From contig JAZQAG010000006.1 in the NCBI GenBank assembly GCA_045545095.1, forward strand, positions 1-36,215: DNA of 36,215 nucleotides, read 5' to 3'. The notes beneath the pieces are model-generated. The model did no database searches, was not told the origin of the DNA, and saw nothing but the letters and a program-made list of their open reading frames with translations. Source of the DNA: Phocaeicola_A sp045545095. GTDB lineage: Bacteria; Bacteroidota; Bacteroidia; Bacteroidales; Bacteroidaceae. Of the stretch, positions 1-8,700 are shown piece by piece (position 1 is the first letter of the stretch; each line of letters begins with the position of its first letter). Position numbers and translations under genes: made by a program.

Positions 1-101
1 GATATCCCATATTTCTTACAGATATCCGTTTTTTTCATGTTGCTGTGGTAGTAAACCTCCACAATCTCCAGACGGAGAGAAGTACTAATTGTTCGTGACA
101 T
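1..101 (-). CDS. Transposase-like N-terminus, cut by window edge
   Basis: An ATG at 99-101 on the minus strand opens a frame that runs off the left edge (33 codons visible). The peptide has a basic start followed by RLEIVEVYYHSN and KKTDICKKYGI. This resembles the first helix-turn-helix of IS3/IS911-type OrfA transposases, where a phrase like 'ELAKKYGI' is common. Only the N-terminus is visible, so family and intactness cannot be judged. A good promoter lies about 90 bp upstream on the same strand (193-224). No terminal inverted repeat could be identified, so this may be an IS or just a related HTH protein. Confidence 0.5.
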   Translation of the reverse strand, partial: MSRTISTSLRLEIVEVYYHSNMKKTDICKKYGI

Positions 102-192
102 AACTTTTTTTGTTGTGTCAACTTATTTAGTACATGTCAGACTAAAGCGTGGCTGATTATCTGTTGTATTCTACGGCATCAATCAAAAGAGG

Positions 193-224
193 CAAATGTA
201 CATCATTCCTGTTATATTGCCAAA
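193..224 (-). promoter_or_regulatory. Bacteroides-type promoter for the left-edge gene
   Basis: On the minus strand TTTG (221-224) is followed after 20 bp by TACATTTG (193-200). This matches the Bacteroidota -33/-7 consensus (TTTG, TAnnTTTG). It points at the transposase-like start at 101. Confidence 0.55.
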
Positions 225-316
225 TTTGTTAACACTATTATGTATAGCCGAATCCACCTTATCCGCGTAGTGCTGTCTCGTAATTGGTCGCATACTTATA
301 AGTCGTTATTTTGGCG

Positions 317-350
317 CAAATATACAATTTTATTTCCTATAGGAAACAAA
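317..350 (-). promoter_or_regulatory. Second possible minus-strand promoter
   Basis: TTTG (347-350) and TATATTTG (317-324) are separated by 22 bp on the minus strand. The -7 box is perfect and the spacing is slightly long. It would give a leader of about 200 nt to the left-edge gene. Confidence 0.35.
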
Positions 351-514
351 AAAAGCATTTATATGCAAATTCCCCATAAAATAAGGCAAGCAGACCTTTA
401 CACATGGGTGCTTCGGTTATCTGTCAACAGAAGAAACCACGGTCTATCTTGGGCAACACTTGCTTGTTAGCCAACAGCCCGGTGTCGCAAGAATCTTTAA
501 CACAGTACCTGTCC

Positions 515-895
515 TCACATCGAAACGATAAGGTGGAGGGGGAAGCCTTCTTGGGTGAGGCTTTCGCCTAAGGAGGTGTCGATGGTGTCTTTGTGGAGGT
601 GGGAGGAGAGCATGGGGTACGTTTCTTCTTCCCACGGGCGAGGCATGGCTATGCCAATGCAGAGGCCCGTCAGACAGGCGGCAACCAACCACCAGGGGGA
701 GATGCCGGTGCGCTTCTTGGGTGGGAAGGGGATTGTCTGTGGAGCCTCTTTCTCCCTTATGCGCTCCATCAGGGAGTCGAAGGGTGGGGGAGTGCATTGG
801 GCGTTTTCCTCGTTGCTCATTGTCCGTACTTCCTTCAAGAGGTGGCGGATGTCGGCACTCTCTTCCAGTTTGTTCAATTCATTGTCGTTTATCAT
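515..895 (-). CDS. Putative anti-sigma factor, single-pass membrane protein
   Basis: A 126-residue protein encoded 30 bp downstream of the ECF sigma gene on the same strand. The N-terminal half is charged and cytoplasmic-looking. One hydrophobic segment sits at about residues 67-85 (SPWWLVAACLTGLCIGIAM), and a short tail of about 40 residues follows. Small membrane proteins directly after an ECF sigma gene are usually anti-sigma factors that hold the sigma factor at the membrane; that role is inferred from position and topology. I see no zinc-binding HxxxCxxC motif and no FecR domain, so it is not a standard ZAS or FecR type. Its short periplasmic tail leaves little room for a sensor domain. 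Confidence 0.6.
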   Translation of the reverse strand: MINDNELNKLEESADIRHLLKEVRTMSNEENAQCTPPPFDSLMERIREKEAPQTIPFPPKKRTGISPWWLVAACLTGLCIGIAMPRPWEEETYPMLSSHLHKDTIDTSLGESLTQEGFPLHLIVSM

Positions 896-925
896 ATCTT
901 CTATGGTTTTTAGGGATGATGGGAT

Positions 926-1480
926 TCATTTGAATGGTTTCATCGCTTCCTGCACCTTCAACAGGGCGTAGTGCAGGCGCGACTTGATGGTTCCTTCGGG
1001 CACTTGCAGGATGTGGGCAATTTCCTTCACGAGGAGTTCCTCCTGATAGCGTAGTGTGAAGGCCGTGCGTTGCTCCGCAGGTAGGGTGGCGATGGCTCTC
1101 CGCAGATGCTCGTACATCAGCTCTGTGTTAAGGTAGCCTTCCCCTTGGGATGAGGCAGGCTCATCCCTGAACTGATGTTCGGCCTTGTATGCTTCCACCA
1201 CCTCTTGGTGGCGGTACTCGTTTTTGCAGAGGTTGTAAGCCATGCTATAGAGCCACGTCGTGAAGGGGCTTTTCCCTTCGTTGAAGCGCGGACTCTGTTC
1301 GTACACCTTTATGAAGAGTTCTTGGGTGAAGTCCTTCGCCTTTTCCTCGTCGTAGGCCAGCATACGGAGGAAGAAACCCTGCAACCGTCGGGCATGGCGT
1401 TCGTACAGTTGGCGGAAAGCCTCCTGATTGCCTTGCCCGACGAGTTGCATCAGTTGTTCGTCGGTGTTATTTCCCTTCAT
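926..1480 (-). CDS. ECF-type RNA polymerase sigma factor
   Basis: A 184-residue sigma-70 family protein of the extracytoplasmic-function class. Region 2 covers about residues 20-90, with DFTQELFIKVYEQSPRF and FTTWLYSMAYNLCKNEYR typical of core binding and -10 recognition. Region 4 covers about residues 120-180, with ATLPAEQRTAFTLRY and the helix-turn-helix VKEIAHILQVPEGTIKSRLHYAL. The length is normal for the class. Its start overlaps the 3' end of the upstream exported-protein gene by 14 bp, so translation is probably coupled. It should direct transcription of a small regulon that may include this operon; the target promoter is unknown. The downstream small membrane protein is its probable anti-sigma partner. 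Confidence 0.9.
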   Translation of the reverse strand: MKGNNTDEQLMQLVGQGNQEAFRQLYERHARRLQGFFLRMLAYDEEKAKDFTQELFIKVYEQSPRFNEGKSPFTTWLYSMAYNLCKNEYRHQEVVEAYKAEHQFRDEPASSQGEGYLNTELMYEHLRRAIATLPAEQRTAFTLRYQEELLVKEIAHILQVPEGTIKSRLHYALLKVQEAMKPFK

Positions 1481-2669
1481 ACGCTTCGTTGATGAAATTC
1501 TTGTATCCTTCTTTTCCTTCGGGAGTCAGTTCTGCATCATCGATGACCTTTCGCAACAGACCGTACAATTCCTCCAAGTGAGCCTTGTCGCCTGCTTTGC
1601 GGTAGTGCTTGAGTAGTGACTGGAAGCCCGTCGCGTAGTTTATTTTCATCTTATTAGCTGATGCTGGGTAATTTTCTGGATGAAAAGATTCTTGCAGGTA
1701 GTCAAGCAGATATGTTTTTTCGTAGTTCCTCCTTTTGATGGAGATGTTGTCATAGGGCTTGGCCGAATAGCGCATCACAAGCCCTTCGGAGTAAAGGCTA
1801 TCCTTTAATCCCTCCTTAGGAAGGCCACTGCAGGTTGATAAATAGACAGGCTTTTTGCTATGGCGTACGATGTGACGAATCAGACCTTCGTCGTTCCAAT
1901 CTTCTGCGGCAATGTCGAGCGGAATGCCCAATTTTGTAAATATACTCTTCCGGTAGTCTTCAAAATAGAGGAATGAAAATGTCACTACATGGACATCTGG
2001 GAAAAGTCCTTTTCCCTTTTGGATAAGTAGTTTGGAATAAATGGGTGTATCACCGTTGGAGAGCAGGATGCTTCCCGGCTCCAGCCCCACCAGTTCATTG
2101 TAAGCATAGTTGAGCAGGGCGGGCGAGTATTCGCCGCTTTCGTACATCTTTTGGCAAAGTTTGGTCAGTTCCTCTTCCATGCCCCACTTTAGCATAAAGG
2201 CAGCATAGTCAGGAAAGAACAACAGGTCGTCCGGCCCTTCGGTGATGGCTCGCATTACTCCCTCTTTATACTTTTCATCCCAAATTCCGTGTCGAAAATA
2301 TTTCAGGATATTCAGCACAGGGGTGTCTGGTATGTTTTTCTCCATGTTATTGAGGATTCCGTCCAAGAAGTTCGTGGCATCCTTTGTGGTACGTTCGCTG
2401 CTTTTGGCTCTTCGATTGAACCATGTCAACTGGTAGTTGCTTGCCAGATAGTAGTTTCGCCACGCATATTCGTTCTTGGGGTTCTTCTTGATTTCCTTGG
2501 CCCATCCTTCCGCTTGTCGGGCATACCAGACGGAGTCGTATTCCACTTTGGTGGGTGAAACGATGTTCTCCAGTTCCACCTTTTGTGTCGCGTTGCGGTT
2601 TGTCGCCCATGCTATGCTCCCGGTCAGTAGCCCTATGCCGAGGAGGATTCCGATAATCTGATGTTTCAT
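1467..2669 (-). CDS. Exported protein of unknown function, first gene of ECF operon
   Basis: A 400-residue protein with an N-terminal signal peptide (MKHQIIGILLGIGLLTGSIAWA). The mature part is largely helical and rich in aromatic residues (EYAWRNYYLASNY, ILKYFRHGIWDEKYKEGV), which suggests a TPR-like or all-alpha fold; I do not recognise a named domain. No lipobox follows the signal peptide, so it is probably periplasmic. It is the first gene of a three-gene unit and its 3' end overlaps the sigma factor start by 14 bp. It is therefore either the main output of the unit or the periplasmic sensor. It may have nothing to do with polysaccharide use, despite the neighbouring pectin genes. Confidence 0.7.
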   Translation of the reverse strand: MKHQIIGILLGIGLLTGSIAWATNRNATQKVELENIVSPTKVEYDSVWYARQAEGWAKEIKKNPKNEYAWRNYYLASNYQLTWFNRRAKSSERTTKDATNFLDGILNNMEKNIPDTPVLNILKYFRHGIWDEKYKEGVMRAITEGPDDLLFFPDYAAFMLKWGMEEELTKLCQKMYESGEYSPALLNYAYNELVGLEPGSILLSNGDTPIYSKLLIQKGKGLFPDVHVVTFSFLYFEDYRKSIFTKLGIPLDIAAEDWNDEGLIRHIVRHSKKPVYLSTCSGLPKEGLKDSLYSEGLVMRYSAKPYDNISIKRRNYEKTYLLDYLQESFHPENYPASANKMKINYATGFQSLLKHYRKAGDKAHLEELYGLLRKVIDDAELTPEGKEGYKNFINEAYEGK

Positions 2670-2766
2670 CTCTTTCTCTGATTCTTTTTCTGTTAATGAC
2701 TGATTTTTGTTTCAGAACGTTCTGTCATTGCATACACCCATGTCAGCCATTCGTTCAATGGAGGGG

Positions 2767-2801
2767 CAAAAATAAATTCATTTCGTGTGTGTTTCAGCAA
2801 A
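2767..2801 (-). promoter_or_regulatory. Candidate promoter of the ECF operon
   Basis: TTTG (2798-2801) and TATTTTTG (2767-2774) on the minus strand are 23 bp apart, longer than the usual 19-21. A 12-bp perfect palindrome, cagaacgttctg (2713-2724), lies in the expected 5' leader between this promoter and the start codon at 2669 and could be an operator. Confidence 0.4.
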
Positions 2802-2820
2802 ATTTACATTTTCTTTTCAT

Positions 2821-2856
2821 TTTGCTTGCTTGCGTAGATAATATCCGTTATTTTTG
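2821..2856 (+). promoter_or_regulatory. Candidate promoter for CE12-receptor unit
   Basis: TTTG (2821-2824) and TATTTTTG (2849-2856) on the plus strand, 24 bp apart, lie about 40 bp upstream of the acetylesterase start. The -7 box is a good match; the spacing is long. Confidence 0.4.
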
Positions 2857-2895
2857 CGCACACGCTCACTTGATAATGAATGAACCTGTTGAATC

Positions 2896-3690
2896 ATGAA
2901 AAGAAGAATGAAACTGCAAGGCTTGCTTTTGATGGCAACCATGACATTGGCTTCGTGCCACACCCAACGTACCATCTTTATGGCGGGAGACTCTACCGCT
3001 GAATATGCTACCCAAGAGAAGAAAGGATACATCCGCGGATGGGCACAGATGTTGCCGCAGTACCTCAACGATGATGTGAAAATGGACATACGTGCCCGTG
3101 GTGGACGTAGTACCAAGAGTTTTATTGCCGATGGCATTTGGGACAAACTGATAGCCGATGTCAAGAAGGGGGACTATGTGTTCATCCAGTTCGGACACAA
3201 CGATGCTTCGCGGAATCCCCAGCGCCATGCATCGTATGCCGACTACAAGGCCAACCTGATACGTATGATCAACGAGGTGAGGGCAAAGGGTGCCACACCG
3301 GTGTTGCTCACCTCGATGGTGCAACGCACGTTCCAGAAAGGTCTCTTGGTGGACGACCGTCTGAAAGGCTATCCGGGCATTGTGCGCCGATTGGCCAAGG
3401 AGATGGATGTATTGCTGATTGATTGCCACCAGAAGACGCGCGACTTTGTGGTGACCATTGGCGATGAGGCTTCGAAACCCTATTACCGCTACTTGGGTCC
3501 GGGTATCGACCCCTTCAAACCCGATGGCATTGCCGACGACACCCATATGATGGAAAAGGGCGCCAAGCGTGTAGCCGCCTTCGTGGCCGAAGGTATGCTG
3601 GAACTTGACAACCGCCTGAGTGGTTACGTGGTGGAAGAAAAGGTGCTGGAAGAATTGGGAGATATATACCGTGAGTTTGAAGAAAAATAA
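2896..3690 (+). CDS. Rhamnogalacturonan acetylesterase (CE12, SGNH hydrolase), lipoprotein
   Basis: A 264-residue SGNH-fold esterase of the CE12 type, which removes acetyl groups from the galacturonic acid of rhamnogalacturonan. Visible motifs are block I FMAGDST with nucleophile Ser33, a block II Gly in ARGGRSTKSF (about residue 69), block III GHND (residues 100-103), and the C-terminal DDTH with Asp214 and His217. The N-terminus has a signal peptide ending in a lipobox (LASC, Cys21), so the enzyme is probably anchored in a membrane. It begins a two-gene plus-strand unit, with the TonB-dependent receptor start 27 bp after its stop. Deacetylation would open rhamnogalacturonan to the GH28 and PL9 enzymes encoded nearby. 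Family assignment is strong; exact substrate is inferred from family and context. Confidence 0.88.
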   Translation: MKRRMKLQGLLLMATMTLASCHTQRTIFMAGDSTAEYATQEKKGYIRGWAQMLPQYLNDDVKMDIRARGGRSTKSFIADGIWDKLIADVKKGDYVFIQFGHNDASRNPQRHASYADYKANLIRMINEVRAKGATPVLLTSMVQRTFQKGLLVDDRLKGYPGIVRRLAKEMDVLLIDCHQKTRDFVVTIGDEASKPYYRYLGPGIDPFKPDGIADDTHMMEKGAKRVAAFVAEGMLELDNRLSGYVVEEKVLEELGDIYREFEEK

Positions 3691-3717
3691 GGAATCATTA
3701 ATTTAGAATAAACATAG

Positions 3718-5592
3718 ATGAAACACTGCAAATCTATCTGTATGCTGATGATGGCCATGACATTGCCTGGCGTGGCCTCGACACAACTGAACGACAGTAT
3801 TCTGTTGGACAATATCGTAGTCACAGGTGCGCGCCACGAGACTGATGTGCGCCACTTGCCCATGACGGTAACCACCCTTTCGCATGACAAACTGACGGAG
3901 CAACACCGCTCGTCCATTCTGCCTACACTGAATGAACAGGTTCCGGGCCTCTTCACCACCAGTCGGGGTGTGTTGGGCTATGGTGTGTCAAACGGTGCGG
4001 CTGGAGCCTTTACCTTGCGCGGAGTGGGCGGGAGCAGTCCTAATGCCGGAGTGCTGGTACTGATTGACGGTATGCCCCAATATGCAGGCCTCTATGGTCA
4101 CTCCATTGCCGATGCTTACCAGACGATGCTGGCCGAGCGTGTGGAGGTGCTTCGGGGTCCTGCCTCGGCCCTGTATGGATCCAATGCTATGGGAGGTGTG
4201 GTCAACATCGTCACCCGACAGATGAAGGAGGACGGAACCAAGACTCATGTCCGCCTTTCGGCCGGTTCCTATGGTACGGTGCAGGGAGAACTGACCCAGC
4301 GTGTCCGCAAGGGAAAGTTCTCGTCCATCATCGGGTTGAACTATGGACGCACCGATGGACACCGTCTCGACAACACCTTTGAACAGTATGCCGGATTCCT
4401 CAAGTTGGGATACGACCTCAGCGAACACTGGCAAGCCATGGGCGATGTGAACATTACCTACTTCGACTCAGAGAACCCTGGTGAGGTGAGCGCTCCGCTT
4501 ATCGACAACGACCAGCAGGTGACACGCGGCATGGCCTCCGTTGCCCTGACCAACCGCTATGGGAACAGCTCGGGAGCCATCCGTGCCTACTACAACTGGG
4601 GACACCACGAGGTGAACGATGGCTACAAGGCCGGTGGTTCGCCACGTACCACGCTCTATATGCATGACGACCTGATGGCGGGGGTATCGCTCTATCAGAG
4701 TTTCTCGCTCTTTGCAGGAAACCGCACGACGGTGGGGGCCGACTGGACCCACTTTGGCGGACATGCCTGGAATGAAGACCGCCTCTCTCATGCCGAAGGA
4801 CTGATTGCCGACAAGACGGAGGATGAACTGGCCGGATACATTGATGTGCAACAGCGCCTGACCGACTGGCTTTCGCTCAATGCAGGATTGCGTGTTGACC
4901 ACCACACACAGGTGGGCACCGAACTTGTGCCTCAAGGCGGACTGGCTTTCAGCCTGCCCCATGAGATAGAACTGAAGGCGATGGTGAGCAAGGGATTCCG
5001 CAACCCCACCATGCGCGAAATGTATATGTTCCCTCCACAGAACCCCGACTTGAAGCCCGAGCGTACACTCAACTATGAGATAGGGTATAAGCAGGCACTT
5101 CTTGACGGTGACCTCCGCGTGGGAGCCAACCTCTTCTATATCACGGGTGAGAACCTCATCATGCTTGTCCGTGAGGGTGGAAAGCCCCTGAACACCAATA
5201 TCGATGAGGTGGAGAACTATGGCCTTGAACTGTCGGGCGACTATCGTTTGTCATCCCACTGGAACCTGAATGCCAACTATAGCCTGCTCCACATGGAGCA
5301 TCCCGTCATTGCAGCCCCCGAACACAAGGCATATGTAGGAGTGCATACCCACTACGGACCTTTCAGCCTCACTACAGGCCTGCAGTACGTGGGTGGCCTA
5401 TATACGGCTGTGGGAGCCGATGAGGATACGGAAGACTTCGTCTTGTGGAACCTTACTGCCAACTATCGTCTCAGTCCCATCGTCACTCTCTTTGCCAAGG
5501 GCGAGAACCTGTTGGGGCAGCGTTATGAAATCAATTATGGTTTTCCCATGCCTAAAGCAACCTTTATGGGTGGTGTGAGTCTGGAGTGGTAA
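3718..5592 (+). CDS. TonB-dependent outer-membrane receptor (BtuB/FepA size)
   Basis: A 624-residue receptor with a signal peptide (about residues 1-22), a TonB-box-like segment (DNIVVTGA, residues 31-38), a plug domain (about 45-165, including VLVLIDGMPQY and VEVLRGPASALYGSNAMGGVVNIVT) and a 22-strand-type beta-barrel ending in an aromatic residue (SLEW). It lacks the long N-terminal carboxypeptidase-like extension of SusC proteins, and no SusD follows. By length and organisation it belongs with vitamin B12, heme or siderophore receptors rather than glycan SusC transporters. It lies 27 bp after the CE12 gene, so the two are probably co-transcribed, which hints at uptake of a pectin-derived or pectin-chelated ligand. 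The ligand cannot be read from sequence. Confidence 0.88.
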   Translation: MKHCKSICMLMMAMTLPGVASTQLNDSILLDNIVVTGARHETDVRHLPMTVTTLSHDKLTEQHRSSILPTLNEQVPGLFTTSRGVLGYGVSNGAAGAFTLRGVGGSSPNAGVLVLIDGMPQYAGLYGHSIADAYQTMLAERVEVLRGPASALYGSNAMGGVVNIVTRQMKEDGTKTHVRLSAGSYGTVQGELTQRVRKGKFSSIIGLNYGRTDGHRLDNTFEQYAGFLKLGYDLSEHWQAMGDVNITYFDSENPGEVSAPLIDNDQQVTRGMASVALTNRYGNSSGAIRAYYNWGHHEVNDGYKAGGSPRTTLYMHDDLMAGVSLYQSFSLFAGNRTTVGADWTHFGGHAWNEDRLSHAEGLIADKTEDELAGYIDVQQRLTDWLSLNAGLRVDHHTQVGTELVPQGGLAFSLPHEIELKAMVSKGFRNPTMREMYMFPPQNPDLKPERTLNYEIGYKQALLDGDLRVGANLFYITGENLIMLVREGGKPLNTNIDEVENYGLELSGDYRLSSHWNLNANYSLLHMEHPVIAAPEHKAYVGVHTHYGPFSLTTGLQYVGGLYTAVGADEDTEDFVLWNLTANYRLSPIVTLFAKGENLLGQRYEINYGFPMPKATFMGGVSLEW

Positions 5593-5660
5593 CACCCCTC
5601 CTCAATCCCCAAAAAGGGAGAGGCTCAAAAAGTAAACATTCTTAGTCGAAGTTTTTCTAT

Positions 5661-5740
5661 AGAACACAGCGACACGGAGTCACAGGCTTTTCTTTCAGAT
5701 ACTGATGAAAAGACTCTGTGACTCCGTGTCGCTGTGTTCT
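5661..5740. terminator. Bidirectional terminator: 25-bp perfect inverted repeat
   Basis: The arms at 5661-5685 and 5716-5740 are perfect reverse complements (25 bp) around a 30-nt loop. The loop ends carry a further pairing of cttttc with gaaaag. It lies between the convergent receptor gene (stop 5592) and GH2 gene (stop 5767), so it can end both transcripts. The arm sequence (acacagcgacacggagtcac) is a low-complexity type found between Bacteroides genes. Confidence 0.75.
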
Positions 5741-5766
5741 AAACTAAAAGTTATGTATGGACCTTA

Positions 5767-8700
5767 TTACTGCTGCAACGTCTCCAGGAACTCAATCTCT
5801 ACGATGCGGAGCTCGTTGCGGGTCTTGTCACCATCTTTGGCTTTGAAGAGGTCGAGTTCGCCTGCTTTGGGTTCCACCACCTCCACGATTTGTCCGAAAG
5901 CATCGCCCTCTTGGGCGGCTCCTTTCAGGCGGATGGTAATCTCATCGGTCAGGACGGGGTGCTCAATGTTCAGATGGATGTAGCCAAGGCTCTTTTCGGT
6001 ATTGCCTTTCCAGATGAGTTGCTTGCCTGCAAAGATTTCAATGGGGTAGCTGCGCTGGCGCCAACCGGTAAGTTTCATGCAGATGTCATCCACTGCAGCG
6101 CGTCGGTTGAGCTTGTAGGTAATCCAAGCAGTATTGAGCTTTCCATCGTTGCGCCATTCGCTCAGTTCGTTGTCGTCGAAACTGTTGGTAGCTGTTTCCT
6201 GATTGACACCGGCTTTTACATCCACAATCTGTACATCCACCTTCTTGTCGGTGTACGACGGAGTGAGCGGTGTCTCGCCACGCTCCAGACGGCAGGGGAG
6301 GAGTTCACCGGGGAAGTGTTTGCTCAGTCCGTTCACCACTTCTACGGGGATAGTTGTCCAGTTCTCTGTGGCAGTACCTAATCCCTCTGCTTTAGCGGTC
6401 AGTCTTACTTCACCTGCTTCGGTGGTCGAGCGTACCAATACGCGGGTGATACCGCACTCTACGGGCAACGAGGTGGCAAAGGCATAGTTGTCGGGGCCTT
6501 GTGCGATTCCGCCACGCCATTCGGCCGGACCTTCGAGCGTGAAATCTACCATGTCGTTAGCCAGCGGGCAGCGGTTACCCTCGGCATCCACTACCTCTAC
6601 CTGTACCATTACAATATCGTGTCCATCGGCAAAGCTGCCTGCCGGATTGGCCATGCGTGTCAGCTTCAGGTGATGAGGTTTGCCCACGGTTTTCAGAGCA
6701 GCACGGCTCACCTCTTTGAGTGATGAGTTACGAGCTACGAGTGACGAGTTTTGTTCCGCAGGATTACTTGTAGCTTGTAACTTGTCACTTGTCACTATAT
6801 ACGATACGGCTTCGATGGTTCCCGGCTTCCACTGGATGCTGTCGAAGGTATAGAGGAAACGGTAGTCCTGACGACCGAAACCTTGTGACTCTCCGTTGAT
6901 GAAGAGTTCTACTTTGTCACCGGTGGAGACTACATAGACGGGTTTGATGACCGGTGATGAGCTACGAGCTACGAGTGATGAGTTTTGTGCCGCAGGGCCA
7001 TTTGTAGCTTCATAGTTCCAATGTCCTACGATGTGTGTGCCATGTTCTTCGATATCTACCCAACCGTTCCACATTACCTTGTGGGCAAAGTATCCGTCCT
7101 TGGGGATACGGAGGGGATCTACCACGCCACTGCGACGGTAGTTCTCTGCACCGCGGAAGTGTGTCTGTGTGTCGCTGAAGATAATCTTGGCACCACCAGA
7201 GTTCACCCGTCGGCCCATACCGGGACGCTCGCGCCAGTAGTCGTACCAGCGGCGTACCCATTCTACAGTCAGCAGGTCTTGGTTCTGGTTATAGGCACTG
7301 GCATCTTTCTTGGGAGCCGTAGTATTGGTCACAGTCGAATGGTAGCCTGTGTTTCCATCGCCATGCTTGTGGTAGGGGTAGCTGTAGTTGTCCCAATACT
7401 TGCGTAGTCCCTCGTCGCGGCAATATTCGGTAGCAATCATGGGGTGGTGGCAGCTCTTGTTGATGTAGAGCATCTCACCGCCATATTCCGCTTCGCGGAT
7501 GTCCAGCATCTCGCGGCTACCGATGGCACGTCCGCCGTGAGGGTCGTACTGGTCGCGGATAGCTTTCATCTCTATCATGTGCTCGCGGCTGATGGCCTCG
7601 TTGCCACATTCGTAGAAGATGACGCTCGGGTTGTTGCGGTTATAGATGATGACATCGCGCATCAGTTCGGTGCGTTGTTCCCACTGGCGGCCTTGACGAT
7701 CCTTTTCGGCATCGCCGGCAGGCAACATCTGCATGGCACCTACGCGGTCGCAACTCTCGATGTCCTGCTTCCAGGCTGCGATGTGCATCCAGCGGAAGAA
7801 GTTGGCATTTCCCTCTACGGCCAGTCCGTTGCTGTAGTCGCTCATCCAGGCAGGCACACTCAAGCCTACACCCGGCCATTCGTTGCTGGTGCGCTGGGCA
7901 TACCCCTTGAACTGCAACACGCGGTCGTTGATCCACACCTTGCCTTCGCCAAAGCGTGTCTTGCGGAAACCTGTGCGAGTCACCACCTCGTCCATCACAT
8001 CACCGTCCACGATGAGGCGTGTCTTTACCTTATACAGATAGCCGTATCCCCAACTCCAGAAGTGCAGGTCGCTGAGCGGTGCTTCAGCACTCAAGGTGGC
8101 AGTCTCCCCTTTGGCAATCACCACCGGCTCGCTGTTGAATGTGGCTACGGACTTGCCGTCGAGGTCCACTACCTCTACTTCATAGCCCACGGTCAGGTTT
8201 TTCTTGTATTCATTCTTCACCTCCGACTCGGCGTGGATAATGGCCTTGCGGCTCTTCACCTGTATGTCCTTGGCATAGACATAGACACCTGTCGTCTTCA
8301 TGTTGCTGTAGAGTGGCAGTGTCTGATAGAGTTTGTCCGTCACGTGCAACCACACGTTCTTGGGCAGTCCGCCGTAGTTGGCATTGAAGTTGCGGTCGCT
8401 CCACTGGTACTTGGTGTTGGTGGCCCGTTCGCGGTAGTCCCAATTGTTGTCGGTGCGGACAGCCATCACATTCTCACCCCCATAATTGATGTAGGGTGTC
8501 AGGTCGAAGCCTACGGCCATGGCGCCGTTCTCGTGCAGACCCAGATAGTGGCCGTTCAGGTAGAAGTCGGCTCCTTGGCGCACACCCTCGAACTCGATGA
8601 ACACCTTCTTGTTCTTGGCTGTCTTGGGCAGACGGAAGTGCTTGCGGTACCAGGCGATGGTGTCGGTCAGGTGTTTGATATCCACTTTGAACACCTCATC

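Larger units (their letters stand above)
102..514. other. Gene-free stretch between left-edge gene and anti-sigma gene
   Basis: This AT-rich stretch holds the two minus-strand promoters described separately. I see no convincing coding region: the open frame at 240-470 on the plus strand has no recognisable protein features. No clear terminator for the ECF operon was found here. Confidence 0.5.

Noticed and set aside
240..470. 76-codon plus-strand open frame near the left edge
   Set aside because: It overlaps a minus-strand promoter and has no ribosome site or recognisable protein character.
3718..5592. SusC-type glycan transporter
   Set aside because: At 624 residues it is about 400 shorter than SusC proteins, lacks the N-terminal extension, and no SusD follows.
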